Counted from the stretch's first letter, positions 45,112-55,351 are shown. The stretch: DNA of 64,000 bases from Jiella flava (GCF_017349315.1 NZ_JAFMPP010000016.1:30066-94065), one strand, 5' to 3'. The notes: generated from the letters alone by a model not told the origin. Numbers and translations are program-made.

Positions 45112-47295
45112 TCAGCCGGCAATGCGCGAGAAGTCGGCGACCTTTTCGCAGGCCGCGCGGATGCGGGTCAGCAGCGCCAGACGGTTGGCGCGGACCGCAT
45201 CGTCCTCGGCATTCACCAGCACCTTGTCGAAGAAGGCGTCGACGGGCGCGCGCAAGCGGGCAAGGCCGGCCATCGCCGCTCCGTAATCGGCGGCGTCGAG
45301 CGACGCGGCGAGATCGCCCTCGGCCGCCTCGATCGCGGCAAAGAGCTGCGCCTCCTCGGTTTCGGCAAACAGGGCCGGATCGACGCTCTTGGCGATCTCA
45401 GTACCCTTCCTTTCCTCGGCGGCGAGAATGTTGGCGGCGCGGCGATAGCCGGACAAGAGATTGGCGCCGTCTTCGCTCGCCAGGAATGAGCCCAGCGCCT
45501 CGACCCGGCGGGTGACGTCGAGGAGATCGTCATTGCCGACCGAGCCGCTGGCGAGCACGGCATCGACGAGATCGTGCCGGGCACCGGAATCGCGCAGCTG
45601 CACTTTCAGCCGGTCATGGAAGAAGCCGAGGAGATCGCCGGCCGGCGTCAGCGCGCCGAGCCGCAGCGTCAGGGCGTTCTCCAGAACGATGCGGATGACG
45701 CCGAGAGCAGCGCGGCGCAGCGCATAGGGGTCTTTCGAGCCCGTCGGCTTTTCGTCGATCGCAAAAAAGCCGACCAGCATGTCGAGCTTGTCGGCCAGCG
45801 CGACGGCGATCGCCACCGGGTCGCTCGGCACCTGATCGGTCGGCCCGAGCGGCTTGTAATGCTCCTCCAGCGCCGTCTGAACGCTTCGATGTTCGCCCTG
45901 CAGCGCCGCGTAATAGCGCCCCATCAGGCCCTGCAGCTCGGGGAACTCGCCGACCGCCTCGGTGGTGAGATCCGCCTTGGCGAGCAGCGCCGCGCGGGTG
46001 ACAAGGGCTTTCAGCGCATCAAGCGAGACGTCTTCGCCCGACACCATCGCGCCGTGAGGATAAACCGTCTCGGCAATCGTCACGGCCAGCGCCGCGATCC
46101 GCGCGACGCGCTCACCTTGCGTGCCGAGCTTGGCGTGGAAGGTCACGCCGAGGGCGTCGAGCTTGGCCATGCGCTGGTCGAGCGGTTTCTTCAGATCGAG
46201 GCCGAAGCGCTCGGCCGAGGCCTTCAAGCCATCAAGATCCGGCAGATCGGCCTGATCGGTCTGCCAGAAATACAAGGCGTCGGAGAGCCGAGCCCGCACG
46301 ACCTTGCCGTTGCCGCGGGCGATCTCGGCGCCGCCGTCGCTGGCAGTGATGTTGGAGACGAGGAGAAAGTCGTTCGAGAGGGCATTGTCGCCCGCAGCGG
46401 TCGCCGCCCCTTGCGCACGCGTGACAAAGCACTTCTGGTTCACCTTGATGGTGAGCTGGATCACCTCCGGTGGAATGGCGAGGAAATCTTCCTCAAAGCT
46501 GCCCATCAAGGTCACCGGCCATTCGACGAGGCCGGAGACCTCTTCGAGCAGGCCTTCGTCCGGCACCACTTCGAGCCCCTTGGCGAAAGCCAGGTTTTCC
46601 GCGTCGTGACGGATGATGTCCTTGCGCCGCTCGGCATCGAGCACAACGAACGCCTTTTCGAGGCTCGCCGCGTAATCGTCGAAGCGCCGCACCTTGATCT
46701 CGCCCGGGGAGTGGAAGCGATGGCCGGTGGTTACATTGCCGGCCTTGAGGCCGTCGACCGCGAAGTCGACGATGATCGGCTCCTCGGTATCCGGCCCGAA
46801 GGTGCACAGGATCGATTGCAGCGGGCGCACCCAGCGCAGACTGCCCGGCGTCGCTGACGCGGCGCCCCAGCGCATCGATTTCGGCCAGGGAAAGTCGCGG
46901 ATGATCTTCGGCAGCGCCTCGGCGACGATCGCTTCGGCGGCACGGCCAGACTTGCGGATCGAGGCGACGTAGAAGTCGCCCTTCTTCGGGTCGCTCTCAA
47001 CGCTCGCTTCATCGATCGACGACAGGCCGGCACCACGCAGGAACCCCTGGATCGCCTTTTCCGGCGCGTCCGTGCGCGGGCCCTTGCGTTCCTCGACGAC
47101 ATCCTTGGAGCGGGCATCAACGCCGCGAATGTCGAGGGTCAGACGCCGCGGCGTCCAATATTCGCGCGCGCCCTCATAGGTCAGGCCGGCCTCCACCAAG
47201 GCATTCGTGACGAGCGCCTTCAGATCGGCCGCCGCCTTACGCTGCATGCGGGCCGGGATCTCTTCGGATTTCAGTTCGAGGAGAAGGTCGGGCAT
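45112..47295 (-). CDS. glyS: Glycine--tRNA ligase beta subunit
   Basis: 727 residues: '[20 protein letters not shown]' at the N-terminus, then '[20 protein letters not shown]', '[20 protein letters not shown]', '[20 protein letters not shown]', '[20 protein letters not shown]' and a C-terminal DALR/anticodon-binding part ('[20 protein letters not shown]'). Pairs with GlyQ and is needed for tRNA binding. The start at 47295 is fixed by the family N-terminus and by GGAG 8 bases upstream; the frame upstream to 47457 is not coding. The first 43 bp are duplicated 119 bp upstream. Confidence 0.95.
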   Translation of the reverse strand: MPDLLLELKSEEIPARMQRKAAADLKALVTNALVEAGLTYEGAREYWTPRRLTLDIRGVDARSKDVVEERKGPRTDAPEKAIQGFLRGAGLSSIDEASVESDPKKGDFYVASIRKSGRAAEAIVAEALPKIIRDFPWPKSMRWGAASATPGSLRWVRPLQSILCTFGPDTEEPIIVDFAVDGLKAGNVTTGHRFHSPGEIKVRRFDDYAASLEKAFVVLDAERRKDIIRHDAENLAFAKGLEVVPDEGLLEEVSGLVEWPVTLMGSFEEDFLAIPPEVIQLTIKVNQKCFVTRAQGAATAAGDNALSNDFLLVSNITASDGGAEIARGNGKVVRARLSDALYFWQTDQADLPDLDGLKASAERFGLDLKKPLDQRMAKLDALGVTFHAKLGTQGERVARIAALAVTIAETVYPHGAMVSGEDVSLDALKALVTRAALLAKADLTTEAVGEFPELQGLMGRYYAALQGEHRSVQTALEEHYKPLGPTDQVPSDPVAIAVALADKLDMLVGFFAIDEKPTGSKDPYALRRAALGVIRIVLENALTLRLGALTPAGDLLGFFHDRLKVQLRDSGARHDLVDAVLASGSVGNDDLLDVTRRVEALGSFLASEDGANLLSGYRRAANILAAEERKGTEIAKSVDPALFAETEEAQLFAAIEAAEGDLAASLDAADYGAAMAGLARLRAPVDAFFDKVLVNAEDDAVRANRLALLTRIRAACEKVADFSRIAG

Positions 47296-47414
47296 CAGCT
47301 CATCTCCACCCGCATGCCACCGATTCGATTGCGCGTCCTCGCGCCTGCGGCGCTGCGCGTGCGCGGGCGAACCGGGATCTCTTCGGATTTCAGTTCGAGA
47401 AGAAGGTCGGGCAT
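47295..47414 (-). CDS. Leader ORF made by duplication of the glyS 5' end
   Basis: 39 codons. The first 14 residues equal the GlyS N-terminus ([14 protein letters not shown]); the other 25 are new and basic ('[19 protein letters not shown]'). Bases 47372-47414 match 47253-47295 with one mismatch. The stop overlaps the glyS start as TGATG and the glyS ribosome site lies inside the leader. Its own ribosome site is weak. Whether it is translated is unknown. Confidence 0.5.
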   Translation of the reverse strand: MPDLLLELKSEEIPVRPRTRSAAGARTRNRIGGMRVEMS

Positions 47415-47453
47415 AGCTTTGCCTGGAATGTCGCAAAAATCTGGCGTCTTGCA

Positions 47454-48068
47454 TCACGCCGGCGGGCCGAATGCAAGAGAGCTGTCGCCAGGGATCGGAC
47501 GAGCAATGCCTCGCTCCGACTCCGGCCTGATTTCAGCCGGAGCATGGCCGGGCGACGTCATGCTCTGCCGGAAAGTCGTGACCTCGCGGGGCGCCGTCAG
47601 GCGATATTTCCGGCCGGGAAAATGCTCGTAAAAGGTTTGAAGGCCCGGCCGCGAGTGGCGTGAAAAGCTCCAGACCCAGCGCAGGAATGCCGGATCGAAG
47701 CGCTCCGGGCAGCCCTCGGCCATGTCGCGGCGCACCCGGCCATGGTCCCGGGCGATCCGCATGAGCACCCGCCGGAAGCAAAGGCCACGGGGCAGATCAA
47801 GCCAGATCAGCGTATCGGCCTTTTCCGCCCGCAGCGCCATGGTGCGGGAATTGTTGCCGTCGAAGACCCAGCCGTCGTCGCGGATCGCTGCGGTGACGAG
47901 ATCCGGCAGGGTGCCATTCTCGCGGCTGCGCCAGCCGGGGAGCCAATAGAGCTGATCAAAATGGATGACGCGTAGCGCGAAGCGATCGCCGATGACGCGG
48001 GCAAGCGTTGATTTGCCGCTGCCTGGGCTGCCAACCACCATGACATTGCGGCCGATTTCAGCGGACAC
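47454..48068 (-). CDS. P-loop kinase-like NTPase (adenylate-kinase/DNA topology modulation type)
   Basis: 204 residues from a GTG behind AGAAGGAAA. Walker A is '[20 protein letters not shown]', followed by '[20 protein letters not shown]', '[20 protein letters not shown]' and '[20 protein letters not shown]'. This is the FlaR-like/adenylate-kinase-like group often named DNA topology modulation protein; the phosphate acceptor is unknown. The frame extends upstream to 48365 but that part shows no homology. It follows glyS's upstream region divergently from gnd. Confidence 0.8.
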   Translation of the reverse strand: MSAEIGRNVMVVGSPGSGKSTLARVIGDRFALRVIHFDQLYWLPGWRSRENGTLPDLVTAAIRDDGWVFDGNNSRTMALRAEKADTLIWLDLPRGLCFRRVLMRIARDHGRVRRDMAEGCPERFDPAFLRWVWSFSRHSRPGLQTFYEHFPGRKYRLTAPREVTTFRQSMTSPGHAPAEIRPESERGIARPIPGDSSLAFGPPA

Positions 48069-48548
48069 CAAAGCCGGTTTTCCTTCTGCGGGCCCGCGCC
48101 ACCCTATCGCGCTTCGAAGCACAAAGCGACAAGGCATTCGAAACCGGCCCAAGGGCTGATGCCAGGCGCCACCCGGGGCCAAAGTGTGGCCGAGCGGGGT
48201 CATTTCTTTGTCGTCTGATCGACTGTCTTTTGGAGTATCGCCGCACTGATTCGTTCTCACGCCCGCGATTTGATCGTCTTCGCGACGGCGATCGGCCTGC
48301 GCATCCAGGAGGTGACAAGGTTTGCGCCGGTGCGTCCCTGCTGCGGAGACGCATTCTGCTCGCATTCTTGCAACCGGGCATCGGCAAGGCCGTCTTCGGC
48401 ATCGTCTTTATCTTGCAAACGGACCGGTATCTCGCAAATGGACTGGCGGCTGAAGAGCCAGTCGCGTATCCCACCTCCAGTCATGCTGCGCGCCAAATCC
48501 GGCGCCAGCACCCAGCAAGACGCCCGCAAGGGCGAAGGAGACGGATTC

Positions 48549-49976
48549 ATGGCAGACGGACAGGCCGATATCGGCGTCATCGGAATGGGGACAATGGGCG
48601 CCAACCTCGCGCTCAATATTGCGGAAAAGGGCTTCAAGGTCGCGGTGCAGAACCGCACGCCGGCCAAGGCCTTTGCGCTCAAGGACGACAATCCGGAGCT
48701 GGCAGACAACATTTTGCCCGCAGAAACCCTGGAAGACTTCGTCAAAAGCTTGAATACCCCACGCCGGGTGATCTTCATGGTGCCGGCCGGCCAGCCGGTC
48801 GACGACGAAATGGACAAGATCCGGCCGCTGCTCGAAGACGGCGACGTGATGATCGACGCTGGCAATGCCGATTTCAACGACACCGTCCGACGCGCCAAGA
48901 CGGTCGAGGGCACCGGCCTGAAATTCATCGGCATGGGGGTGTCGGGCGGCGAGCTCGGCGCCCGGCATGGCCCGTCGATCATGGTCGGCGGCGACAAGGA
49001 CACCTATCCGCTGGTCGAGCCGGTGCTGACCAAGATCGCCGCCAGGTTCCACGACGCGCCCTGCGTCGCCTGGCTCGGCACCGATGGCGCCGGCCACTTC
49101 GTCAAGACCATCCATAACGGTATCGAATATGCCGACATGCAGATGATCGCCGAGATCTACGGCGTCATGCGTGATGGCCTGAAGCTCGAACCGGCGAAGA
49201 TGGCCGCGATCTTCCGCGACTGGAACAGCCGCGAGCTGTCCTCCTATCTGATCGAGATCACCGCGGTGAATCTCGACGAGACCGATCCTCAGACCGGCAA
49301 GCCGATGGTCGAGGTGATCATCGACGAGGCCGGACAGAAGGGCACCGGCCGTTGGGCGGTGATCGAGGCGCAAAAGCTCGGCGTCGGTGCCACGACGCTC
49401 GAAGCGGCCGTTGCCGCGCGCGGGCTCTCCTCGCGCCGCGAGGAACGGGAACACGCTGCCGGGCTCTATGCCGGTGTCGAGGCCGGGCAATCCCAGTTTT
49501 TTGCCGACGAAGCGGGTTTTTCCGAGCTGGAATCGGCACTGGTGACGGCCAAAATCATTGCCTATGCGCAGGGCTATGCGGCCATGGCCGCCGCCTCGGA
49601 CGAGAACGGCTGGGATCTGCCGCTCGGCACCATCGCCGAGATCTGGCGCGCCGGCTGCATTATCCGCTCGCATTTCCTCGACGACATCGCCAAGGCCTAC
49701 GACAAGGGGCAGAAGGTGGTGAACATTCTTCAGGCACCGGATTTCGTCGGGCGGGTCGCCAAGGGCCAGTCGGCGCTGCGCCGGGTGGTGGCGAAAGCCG
49801 CCCTCGCCGGCATCCCGGTGCCGGCGCTATCGGCGGCGCTCGCCTATTTCGACGACTATCGCCGGGCGCGCGGCACCGCCAATCTGACCCAGGCCCAGCG
49901 CGATCTGTTCGGTGCCCATACCTTCCGCCGCTTCGACGCGGACGGGGCGGTTCACCACAAGTGGCCAGCCGTCTGA
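48549..49976 (+). CDS. gnd: 6-phosphogluconate dehydrogenase, decarboxylating
   Basis: 475 residues, full length for the dimeric NADP-type enzyme. N-terminal 'IGVIGMGTMGANLALNIAEK' with NADP-site 'VQNRTPAKAF', catalytic Lys in 'GAGHFVKTIHNGIEYADMQM', and C-terminal 'HTFRRFDADGAVHHKWP'. Oxidative pentose-phosphate pathway: 6-phosphogluconate to ribulose-5-phosphate, CO2 and NADPH. The ATG at 48549 follows GGCGAAGGAGAC; the frame up to 48270 lies in non-coding sequence. Confidence 0.95.
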   Translation: MADGQADIGVIGMGTMGANLALNIAEKGFKVAVQNRTPAKAFALKDDNPELADNILPAETLEDFVKSLNTPRRVIFMVPAGQPVDDEMDKIRPLLEDGDVMIDAGNADFNDTVRRAKTVEGTGLKFIGMGVSGGELGARHGPSIMVGGDKDTYPLVEPVLTKIAARFHDAPCVAWLGTDGAGHFVKTIHNGIEYADMQMIAEIYGVMRDGLKLEPAKMAAIFRDWNSRELSSYLIEITAVNLDETDPQTGKPMVEVIIDEAGQKGTGRWAVIEAQKLGVGATTLEAAVAARGLSSRREEREHAAGLYAGVEAGQSQFFADEAGFSELESALVTAKIIAYAQGYAAMAAASDENGWDLPLGTIAEIWRAGCIIRSHFLDDIAKAYDKGQKVVNILQAPDFVGRVAKGQSALRRVVAKAALAGIPVPALSAALAYFDDYRRARGTANLTQAQRDLFGAHTFRRFDADGAVHHKWPAV

Positions 49977-50042
49977 GCGACCTGCAAGGCCTGTCGGCCG
50001 ACGGCTGACACGGTTCGAATGAACAAGCGTGGCGTTCCCTAC

Positions 50043-50084
50043 AGCATCGGCCCGAAAATCGGAATCGATTTTCGGGCCGATGCT
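50043..50084. repeat. Perfect 42-bp palindrome (hairpin A of the interspersed repeat)
   Basis: Arms AGCATCGGCCCGAAAATCG and its exact complement around a GAAT centre: a 19-bp perfect stem. It lies 66 bp after the gnd stop and stands alone, without hairpin B. Confidence 0.95.
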
Positions 50085-50187
50085 GAGGCCGATTCCGCAG
50101 CGCAAAACTGTGAAGCTGAACCAAAGCTTAATTCGTCCCTGACCGCTGGCCCCCATACTTACCGATCGCTAAACGGCCCCGGACACC

Positions 50188-50216
50188 TTGACAAAGCCGG
50201 ACAGCTCTCTGTTAAC
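50188..50216 (+). promoter_or_regulatory. Candidate promoter upstream of the GH25 gene
   Basis: TTGACA, 17-bp spacer, GTTAAC, about 250 bp ahead of the GH25 start, in an AT-richer stretch 50110-50270. The -10 is weak. The remainder of the 493-bp gap 49977-50469 contains only the palindrome at 50043. Confidence 0.35.
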
Positions 50217-50469
50217 CCTTTGCAAAATAACATCTGTCGAATTTGCATCAAATGCGGCACACTCCGCATTGATGGTCATGACAGACGGGTCACGCCTCAC
50301 CAGACCGGCTTTTGTAACAATTCGTGAAGTGACTTGCCCGCAACCCGCCCGATTTAGCGGGCACAGAGGTAATCTGGCGACAAGAGACGTGAGGCATCAG
50401 CGCCTCGGGGAACCGTCTCTGAGAATGGCAATTTGGCCGCTACGGCGACTTCGAGGGGGCTTCGAAGAC

Positions 50470-52008
50470 ATGACGAACCAGAGCGCTGCCTTGGCAGCCG
50501 CGATGAGTCTCGCACTGTTCCTGGTATCCGGGCTGTTTCTGGCAGGTGTATCGCCGGCGGCTGCTGCCTGGAACGAACCGTGGAAGTCGAAGGACAAAGC
50601 CCTCGTCATCGACGCCTATGAATTCAATCCGATCGACTGGAACGAGCTGACCTCGGACAAGCGGATCGCCGGCTTCATCAACAAGGCGTCCGACGGCCTG
50701 CCGCCGGAGTGGAACTGCAGCAAATACAAGGACGAGGACTACAAGCTCTGCCAAAATCGCTGGTGGAAGTACTCCGTCACCAAGGAACTGTACCAGACCC
50801 GCCGGCAGATGGCGAAGATGAAGGGACTGCTGTGGGGCGCCTACCATCTCGGCCGTCCCGGCAACCCGCGTGCCCAGGCGGATCACTTCGTCGACTTCAC
50901 GGAACCCGGCCCCAACGATCTCCTCGCTCTCGACATCGAGGATAATACCGACGATTGGATGAGCTTGTCCGACGCCGAGATCTTTGCCGATCAGGTCAAG
51001 ATCCGCACCGGCCGGTATCCGGTTCTCTACACCAACGGTTCAACCGCCAAATACATCGCCGAACACAAGGCCGATTATCCGCTGCTGTCGCGCCTGCAAC
51101 TTTGGTATGCCCGCTATCGCGAGGACATCACCGACAAGTTCCCGACTGAGACCTGGCCGTCTTACGCGCTGTGGCAGTTCTCCTCCATGCACAACTGCAA
51201 CAAGCGGTCCTGCCCCTATCGCGTCAAGGGCGCCAAGGCCGACATCGACGTTAATGTCTCGACCTATGACATCGCCGGACTGCGCAACGCCTGGCCCTTC
51301 GACAAGCTGATTAAGGCGCCGGCCGACAATGACGCCAGCGCGATGATCGCCTCGGTCTCACAGAAGACCAAGGATGCCGTAGCCAGCGCCGGCGATCTGA
51401 GTGGCAAGTCTGCCAACGAAGCGGGTGCGACCAGCGGTTCGTTGCTCGCGGCCTACGGTCCCTCCGACAGCCAGCCAATGCTCGACCCGCTGGAGATGCT
51501 GACCTCGATCGCCAAGGGCGGCCAGCCAAGCGCCCCCGCACCTGCCCAGACCAAAGGTACTCAACAGTCTGGTCCACAGGTTGCTGAGACGCAGGAGGCA
51601 TCGCCATCGGTTCTGTCCAGCGAAGCCGCAACATCGCTGGTGAACCATGTTCATGCCATCGGCCGTGCGGTGTCGGCCACCGCCCGCAGCCTCGACTCGC
51701 TGGTCATTCAGCCGGCCAATGCGGCGATCCGGCTGCCCCTGCAGAGCGCGATCATGCCGCTGCGGGGGGAAACCGGCATCGGCGAGCCCCGCGCCGAGAT
51801 CGAGCGTTCGCATGTGATGAAGGTGATCGCCGCCGCGCAGGCCGAGCAACGGGCCAACGCCCTGCCGATGCCCGCCCGCGTCCTGTCGCAGCTCGGCCCC
51901 GATCGTTCGCCGCGTGGCGGCCGCGTGCTCCAGCCGAAACGCGACGAGTTCGCTTCGCTCGATCCGGCCGACCGGCGGATTTTTCTCGCTTTCGACTCCA
52001 CCCCCTGA
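50470..52008 (+). CDS. Exported glycoside hydrolase family 25 (lysozyme-like) protein
   Basis: 512 residues. Signal peptide to about residue 33 ('FLAGVSPAAAAW'), then the GH25 domain (about 40-260): 'VIDAYEFNPIDWNELTS', 'KGLLWGAYHLGRPGNPRAQA', catalytic-type 'LLALDIEDNTDDW' (D-x-E) and 'YALWQFSS...DIDVNV'. Cleaves the glycan strands of peptidoglycan, or a related polysaccharide. The C-terminal ~250 residues are Ala/Ser/Gln-rich with no domain seen. The ATG at 50470 is chosen by the signal peptide; one at 50425 is possible. Confidence 0.87.
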   Translation: MTNQSAALAAAMSLALFLVSGLFLAGVSPAAAAWNEPWKSKDKALVIDAYEFNPIDWNELTSDKRIAGFINKASDGLPPEWNCSKYKDEDYKLCQNRWWKYSVTKELYQTRRQMAKMKGLLWGAYHLGRPGNPRAQADHFVDFTEPGPNDLLALDIEDNTDDWMSLSDAEIFADQVKIRTGRYPVLYTNGSTAKYIAEHKADYPLLSRLQLWYARYREDITDKFPTETWPSYALWQFSSMHNCNKRSCPYRVKGAKADIDVNVSTYDIAGLRNAWPFDKLIKAPADNDASAMIASVSQKTKDAVASAGDLSGKSANEAGATSGSLLAAYGPSDSQPMLDPLEMLTSIAKGGQPSAPAPAQTKGTQQSGPQVAETQEASPSVLSSEAATSLVNHVHAIGRAVSATARSLDSLVIQPANAAIRLPLQSAIMPLRGETGIGEPRAEIERSHVMKVIAAAQAEQRANALPMPARVLSQLGPDRSPRGGRVLQPKRDEFASLDPADRRIFLAFDSTP

Positions 52009-52090
52009 ACCGGCTCGATCCGGCCCTTTTAGCGCCGCCTCGGCCCACAGCCCTCTTTTCTTTCGACCTGCGGTCTGCGATCGAAGACGA

Positions 52091-53056
52091 ATGCGGACCG
52101 AGATCCTTCCTCTGTCAGACCCGACGGCCGAACCCCGCGCCGAGGCCCTGCTCAAAGCCGGCGCGCTCGTCGCGTTGCCGACCGAGACCGTCTATGGCCT
52201 AGCCGGCGATTCCGGCTCCGGGGACGCTGTCGCCGGCATCTTCGCCGCCAAGGGCCGGCCGCGCTTCAATCCACTGATCTGCCATGTCGCCTCGCTTTCG
52301 ATGGGCCGCAGCATCGCAACGTTCGATGACGTCGCCCTGCAGCTTGCGAGGCATTTCTGGCCCGGCCCTCTCACCCTGGTTTTGCCGCTTGCCGCGGACG
52401 CAGCGATCCATCCGCTGGCAACCGCCGGCCTGCCGACGGTCGCGGTCCGTATGCCGCGGGGCGTCGTCGCTCGTCTTGCCGGGCGCCTCGGCCGGCCGAT
52501 CGTCGCGCCAAGCGCCAATTTGTCCGGCCGCGTCACCGGCACCAGCGCCGACGCCGTCGCACGCGGCCTTGGCGGGCGCATTCCGCTGATCCTCGACGAC
52601 GGCCCGTCAAAAGTCGGTGTCGAGTCGACGATCATCCGCCCCGATGGCGATCGCCTGTTGCTGCTGCGGGCCGGTGGGGTCGGCCGCGAGGAGATCGCGG
52701 CGGCAAGCGGCTTGCCCATCGAGACGCCGGCAAGCGGTGCCCCGATCGCGGCCCCCGGCGGACTTGCCTCCCATTACGCGCCCGCGGGCCAGATCCGGCT
52801 TGACGCGCAGACGATCGAGAGCGGCGAATTCGTCATCGCCTTCGGCAGCGACACGCCGAGGGGCCTGGAGCGCGCCGCCGCCGTCGTCAATCTCAGCCCC
52901 TCCGGTGATCTCACCGAGGCCGCGGCTAATCTGTTTGCTGCCCTGGCAGCATTCGATAGACCGCAGATCCAGCGGATCGCCGTGACGCCGATCCCGCGAA
53001 CCGGCCTCGGCGAGGCGATCAACGACCGGCTGACGCGGGCCGCCGCTCCGCGTTGA
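52091..53056 (+). CDS. L-threonylcarbamoyladenylate synthase (Sua5 type)
   Basis: 321 residues: YrdC domain (about 15-205) with 'LPTETVYGLAGDSGSGDAVA', the substrate motif 'AKGRPRFNPLICHV', 'SANLSGRVTGTSADAVARGL' and 'KVGVESTIIRPDG', then the C-terminal Sua5 domain after the linker 'APGGLASHYAPAGQIRL'. Makes threonylcarbamoyl-AMP for t6A37 of tRNAs. The two-domain length sets it apart from single-domain TsaC. Confidence 0.92.
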   Translation: MRTEILPLSDPTAEPRAEALLKAGALVALPTETVYGLAGDSGSGDAVAGIFAAKGRPRFNPLICHVASLSMGRSIATFDDVALQLARHFWPGPLTLVLPLAADAAIHPLATAGLPTVAVRMPRGVVARLAGRLGRPIVAPSANLSGRVTGTSADAVARGLGGRIPLILDDGPSKVGVESTIIRPDGDRLLLLRAGGVGREEIAAASGLPIETPASGAPIAAPGGLASHYAPAGQIRLDAQTIESGEFVIAFGSDTPRGLERAAAVVNLSPSGDLTEAAANLFAALAAFDRPQIQRIAVTPIPRTGLGEAINDRLTRAAAPR

Positions 53057-53141
53057 GTGAGCAGGCCCTGGCCATGCGTCGATCGAAACGAGCGCGGCCC
53101 TATCTGCTTGCCTGAAGAGACAAATACCGACGAGCCTCGCC

Positions 53142-54599
53142 ATGACAGCCTCCATCGATCTGCCAGCCGATCCGGATGACGCGCCGCTGTCCGAGCCCTT
53201 GCGCAAGCGCTTCGCCGCGATCGTCGGACCGCGCAACGTCTTGACCGATCCAGCCGCGATGGCGCCGCATCTCACCGAGACCCGCGGCCTGTTTCAGGGC
53301 AAAGCCGCCATGGTACTCAAGCCCGGCAGCGTCGAGGAAGTCGCGGCGATCGCCAAGCTCGCCAACGAGACGCTGACGCCGCTGGTGCCGCAGGGCGGCA
53401 ATACCGGCCATGTCGGTGGGCAGTCACCGCGCTCACCCGGCCAGGTGCTGCTGTCGCTCAACCGCCTCGACACCATCCGCGCGATCGACCCGGCCGGGCG
53501 CACCATCACCGTCGATGCCGGCGTGGTGTTACAGCGGGTCCAGGAGGCCGCCGAAGCGGCGGATCTGTTCTTTCCCCTGTCGCTCGGCTCGGAAGGCTCG
53601 TGCCAGATCGGCGGCAATCTCGCCTCCAACGCGGGCGGTACGGGCGTTCTGGCCTATGGCAATGCCCGAGAATTGTGCCTCGGCATCGAGGCGGTCCTCG
53701 CTTCTGGCGCAGTCTATCGTGGCCTCAGGCGCCTGAAGAAGGACAATCGCGGCTACGATTTGCGCGACCTGTTGATCGGCTCGGAAGGCACCCTCGGCAT
53801 CATAACCGGCGCGGTTCTGAAGCTCTTTCCGCGCCCGGCCGGCCGCGAAGTCGCCTATGCCGGGGTCGCAGACCCCACGGCCGCGCTGGCACTGCTGCGC
53901 ATCGCCGAGCGTCACGCCGGTGCCGGCCTCACCGGTTTCGAGATCATGCCCCGGCTGGCGCTCGACTTCGTCCTCAATCACATCGATGGGGCCCGCGATC
54001 CGATGACGGCGCCGCATCCTTGGTACGTTCTGGTCGAGGTCTCTTCCAGCCGCTCGGGCGAAGACGCGCGGCAGACCATGGAGACGCTGCTCACAGAAGC
54101 CTTCAGCGCTGCAACCGTCGCCGATGCCGCGATCGCTCAGTCGCTGAGCGAGGCGAAAGCCTTCTGGCACATGCGCGAGTCGATGAGCTTTGCGCAAAAG
54201 CCCGAAGGCGGATCGATCAAACACGATGTCGCGGTACCGGTGGCGAAGGTGCCGGAATTTCTGGATCAGGCGGACCGGGCTGTCCTCGCCGCAATCCCCG
54301 GAGCCCGCATCTGTTCCTTCGGCCATCTCGGCGACGGCAATATCCACTACAATATTTCGCAGCCCCTCGGCGCCGACAAAGACAGCTTTTTATCGCGCTG
54401 GCGCGAGGTCAATGCCATCGTCCACGGCATCGTCGCCGCGCTCGACGGAACCTTCTCGGCCGAGCACGGGATCGGCCTTTTGAAGCGTGACGAGCTCGCC
54501 CGAACGAAGCCGCCGGTGGAGATGAACTTGATGCGCGACATCAAGCGCGCCTTCGATCCAAACAATATCTTAAACCCTGGAAAGCTGATTCAGATTTAA
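53142..54599 (+). CDS. FAD-linked D-2-hydroxyacid dehydrogenase (D-2-hydroxyglutarate dehydrogenase-like)
   Basis: 485 residues. PCMH-type FAD domain: 'VPQGGNTGHVGGQSPRSPGQ', 'SLGSEGSCQIGGNLASNAGG', 'GYDLRDLLIGSEGTLGIITG'; C-terminal cap with the metal-binding 'SFGHLGDGNIHYNISQP' and 'SAEHGIGLLKRDEL'. Family members oxidise D-2-hydroxyglutarate or D-lactate to the 2-oxo acid, passing electrons to ETF or quinone. Substrate not fixed by sequence. A terminator-like hairpin follows. Confidence 0.88.
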   Translation: MTASIDLPADPDDAPLSEPLRKRFAAIVGPRNVLTDPAAMAPHLTETRGLFQGKAAMVLKPGSVEEVAAIAKLANETLTPLVPQGGNTGHVGGQSPRSPGQVLLSLNRLDTIRAIDPAGRTITVDAGVVLQRVQEAAEAADLFFPLSLGSEGSCQIGGNLASNAGGTGVLAYGNARELCLGIEAVLASGAVYRGLRRLKKDNRGYDLRDLLIGSEGTLGIITGAVLKLFPRPAGREVAYAGVADPTAALALLRIAERHAGAGLTGFEIMPRLALDFVLNHIDGARDPMTAPHPWYVLVEVSSSRSGEDARQTMETLLTEAFSAATVADAAIAQSLSEAKAFWHMRESMSFAQKPEGGSIKHDVAVPVAKVPEFLDQADRAVLAAIPGARICSFGHLGDGNIHYNISQPLGADKDSFLSRWREVNAIVHGIVAALDGTFSAEHGIGLLKRDELARTKPPVEMNLMRDIKRAFDPNNILNPGKLIQI

Positions 54600-54627
54600 T
54601 TTAATTTTCGATCTGATAACCCTGAGC

Positions 54628-54653
54628 AAAGTCAGGAAGACTTAACTGACTTT
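54628..54653 (+). terminator. Likely terminator after the FAD dehydrogenase gene
   Basis: Stem AAAGTCAG/CTGACTTT with a 10-base loop, followed by a short T-rich stretch (CTTAG); 29 bp after the stop. A second small hairpin AGCGCCT/AGGCGCT follows at 54657. Confidence 0.5.
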
Positions 54654-54775
54654 CTTAGCGCCTGGGCAAGAGGCGCTGTCTATTCTGATCCTATCAAAGG
54701 CCGGGACACATCGGCCGAAAGACAGGGTTCCCAAGCCGCGTGACGGCTCTCAGGATAGACAGAAGGCGTCTCAAT

Positions 54776-55351
54776 ATGACCAGCGTGCAGAACGTTCAGC
54801 CCTCGACCCGACCGGCCTGGGCCGATGCACCTGTCCGGCTCGATCCACGGGAAAGCGATCGCCATCAAAGCTTTGCGACAATCGAGCAGGGTGAAGAGGT
54901 CACCTACCGCGTCGATCGGCGCGGGGCGGTGATCCGTCGCAAGCTCGAAGGTTGCGGCCTGCCGATTTCTGTCGCACTTCCTCCCCGTGCGTTCCGTGGC
55001 GTTGCCGCCCGGGCGATGGAAACCGAGGAGGGCGAAGTGACAGTGACGCTCGAATTGCATCATGACGATGCAAAATGCACGGTTCCGCTGCTGGTCGCGA
55101 GCGATCTTTATGACGTAGCGGCCGATTGGCGTGGCTGGTCGGAGCTGTTCGGGCTGCCGATGCTGATGATCGAAGCCGACGGCAGCGTCGTCGCGCTGGA
55201 GGAAACGCTCGGCCAGGTCCGCGCCGCCAGCCCGGCCCCGCGCCGCGCCGCGCCGCATCGTCAGCGCCGCCCCCGCTTCCTCGCCCGCCGCAAGCCCGGC
55301 CTTGGCGTGCGTATGATCGTCGAAGGTGAAGAGATCATCGCCCGCCACTGA
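54776..55351 (+). CDS. DUF6101 family protein
   Basis: 191 residues, Rhizobiales-typical protein of unknown function: 'RLDPRESDRHQSFATIEQG', 'IRRKLEGCGLPISVALPPRA', 'RGVAARAMETEEGEVTVTLE', 'LHHDDAKCTVPLLVASDLYD', then a basic Arg/Pro-rich linker and 'GLGVRMIVEGEEIIARH'. No signal peptide. The ATG at 54776 has AGAAGG upstream. A palindrome follows 27 bp after the stop. Confidence 0.85.
   Translation: MTSVQNVQPSTRPAWADAPVRLDPRESDRHQSFATIEQGEEVTYRVDRRGAVIRRKLEGCGLPISVALPPRAFRGVAARAMETEEGEVTVTLELHHDDAKCTVPLLVASDLYDVAADWRGWSELFGLPMLMIEADGSVVALEETLGQVRAASPAPRRAAPHRQRRPRFLARRKPGLGVRMIVEGEEIIARH

Noticed and set aside
47296..47457. 54-codon N-terminal extension of glyS
   Set aside because: It reads the duplicated start in the wrong frame and lacks homology; the GlyS N-terminus begins at 47295.
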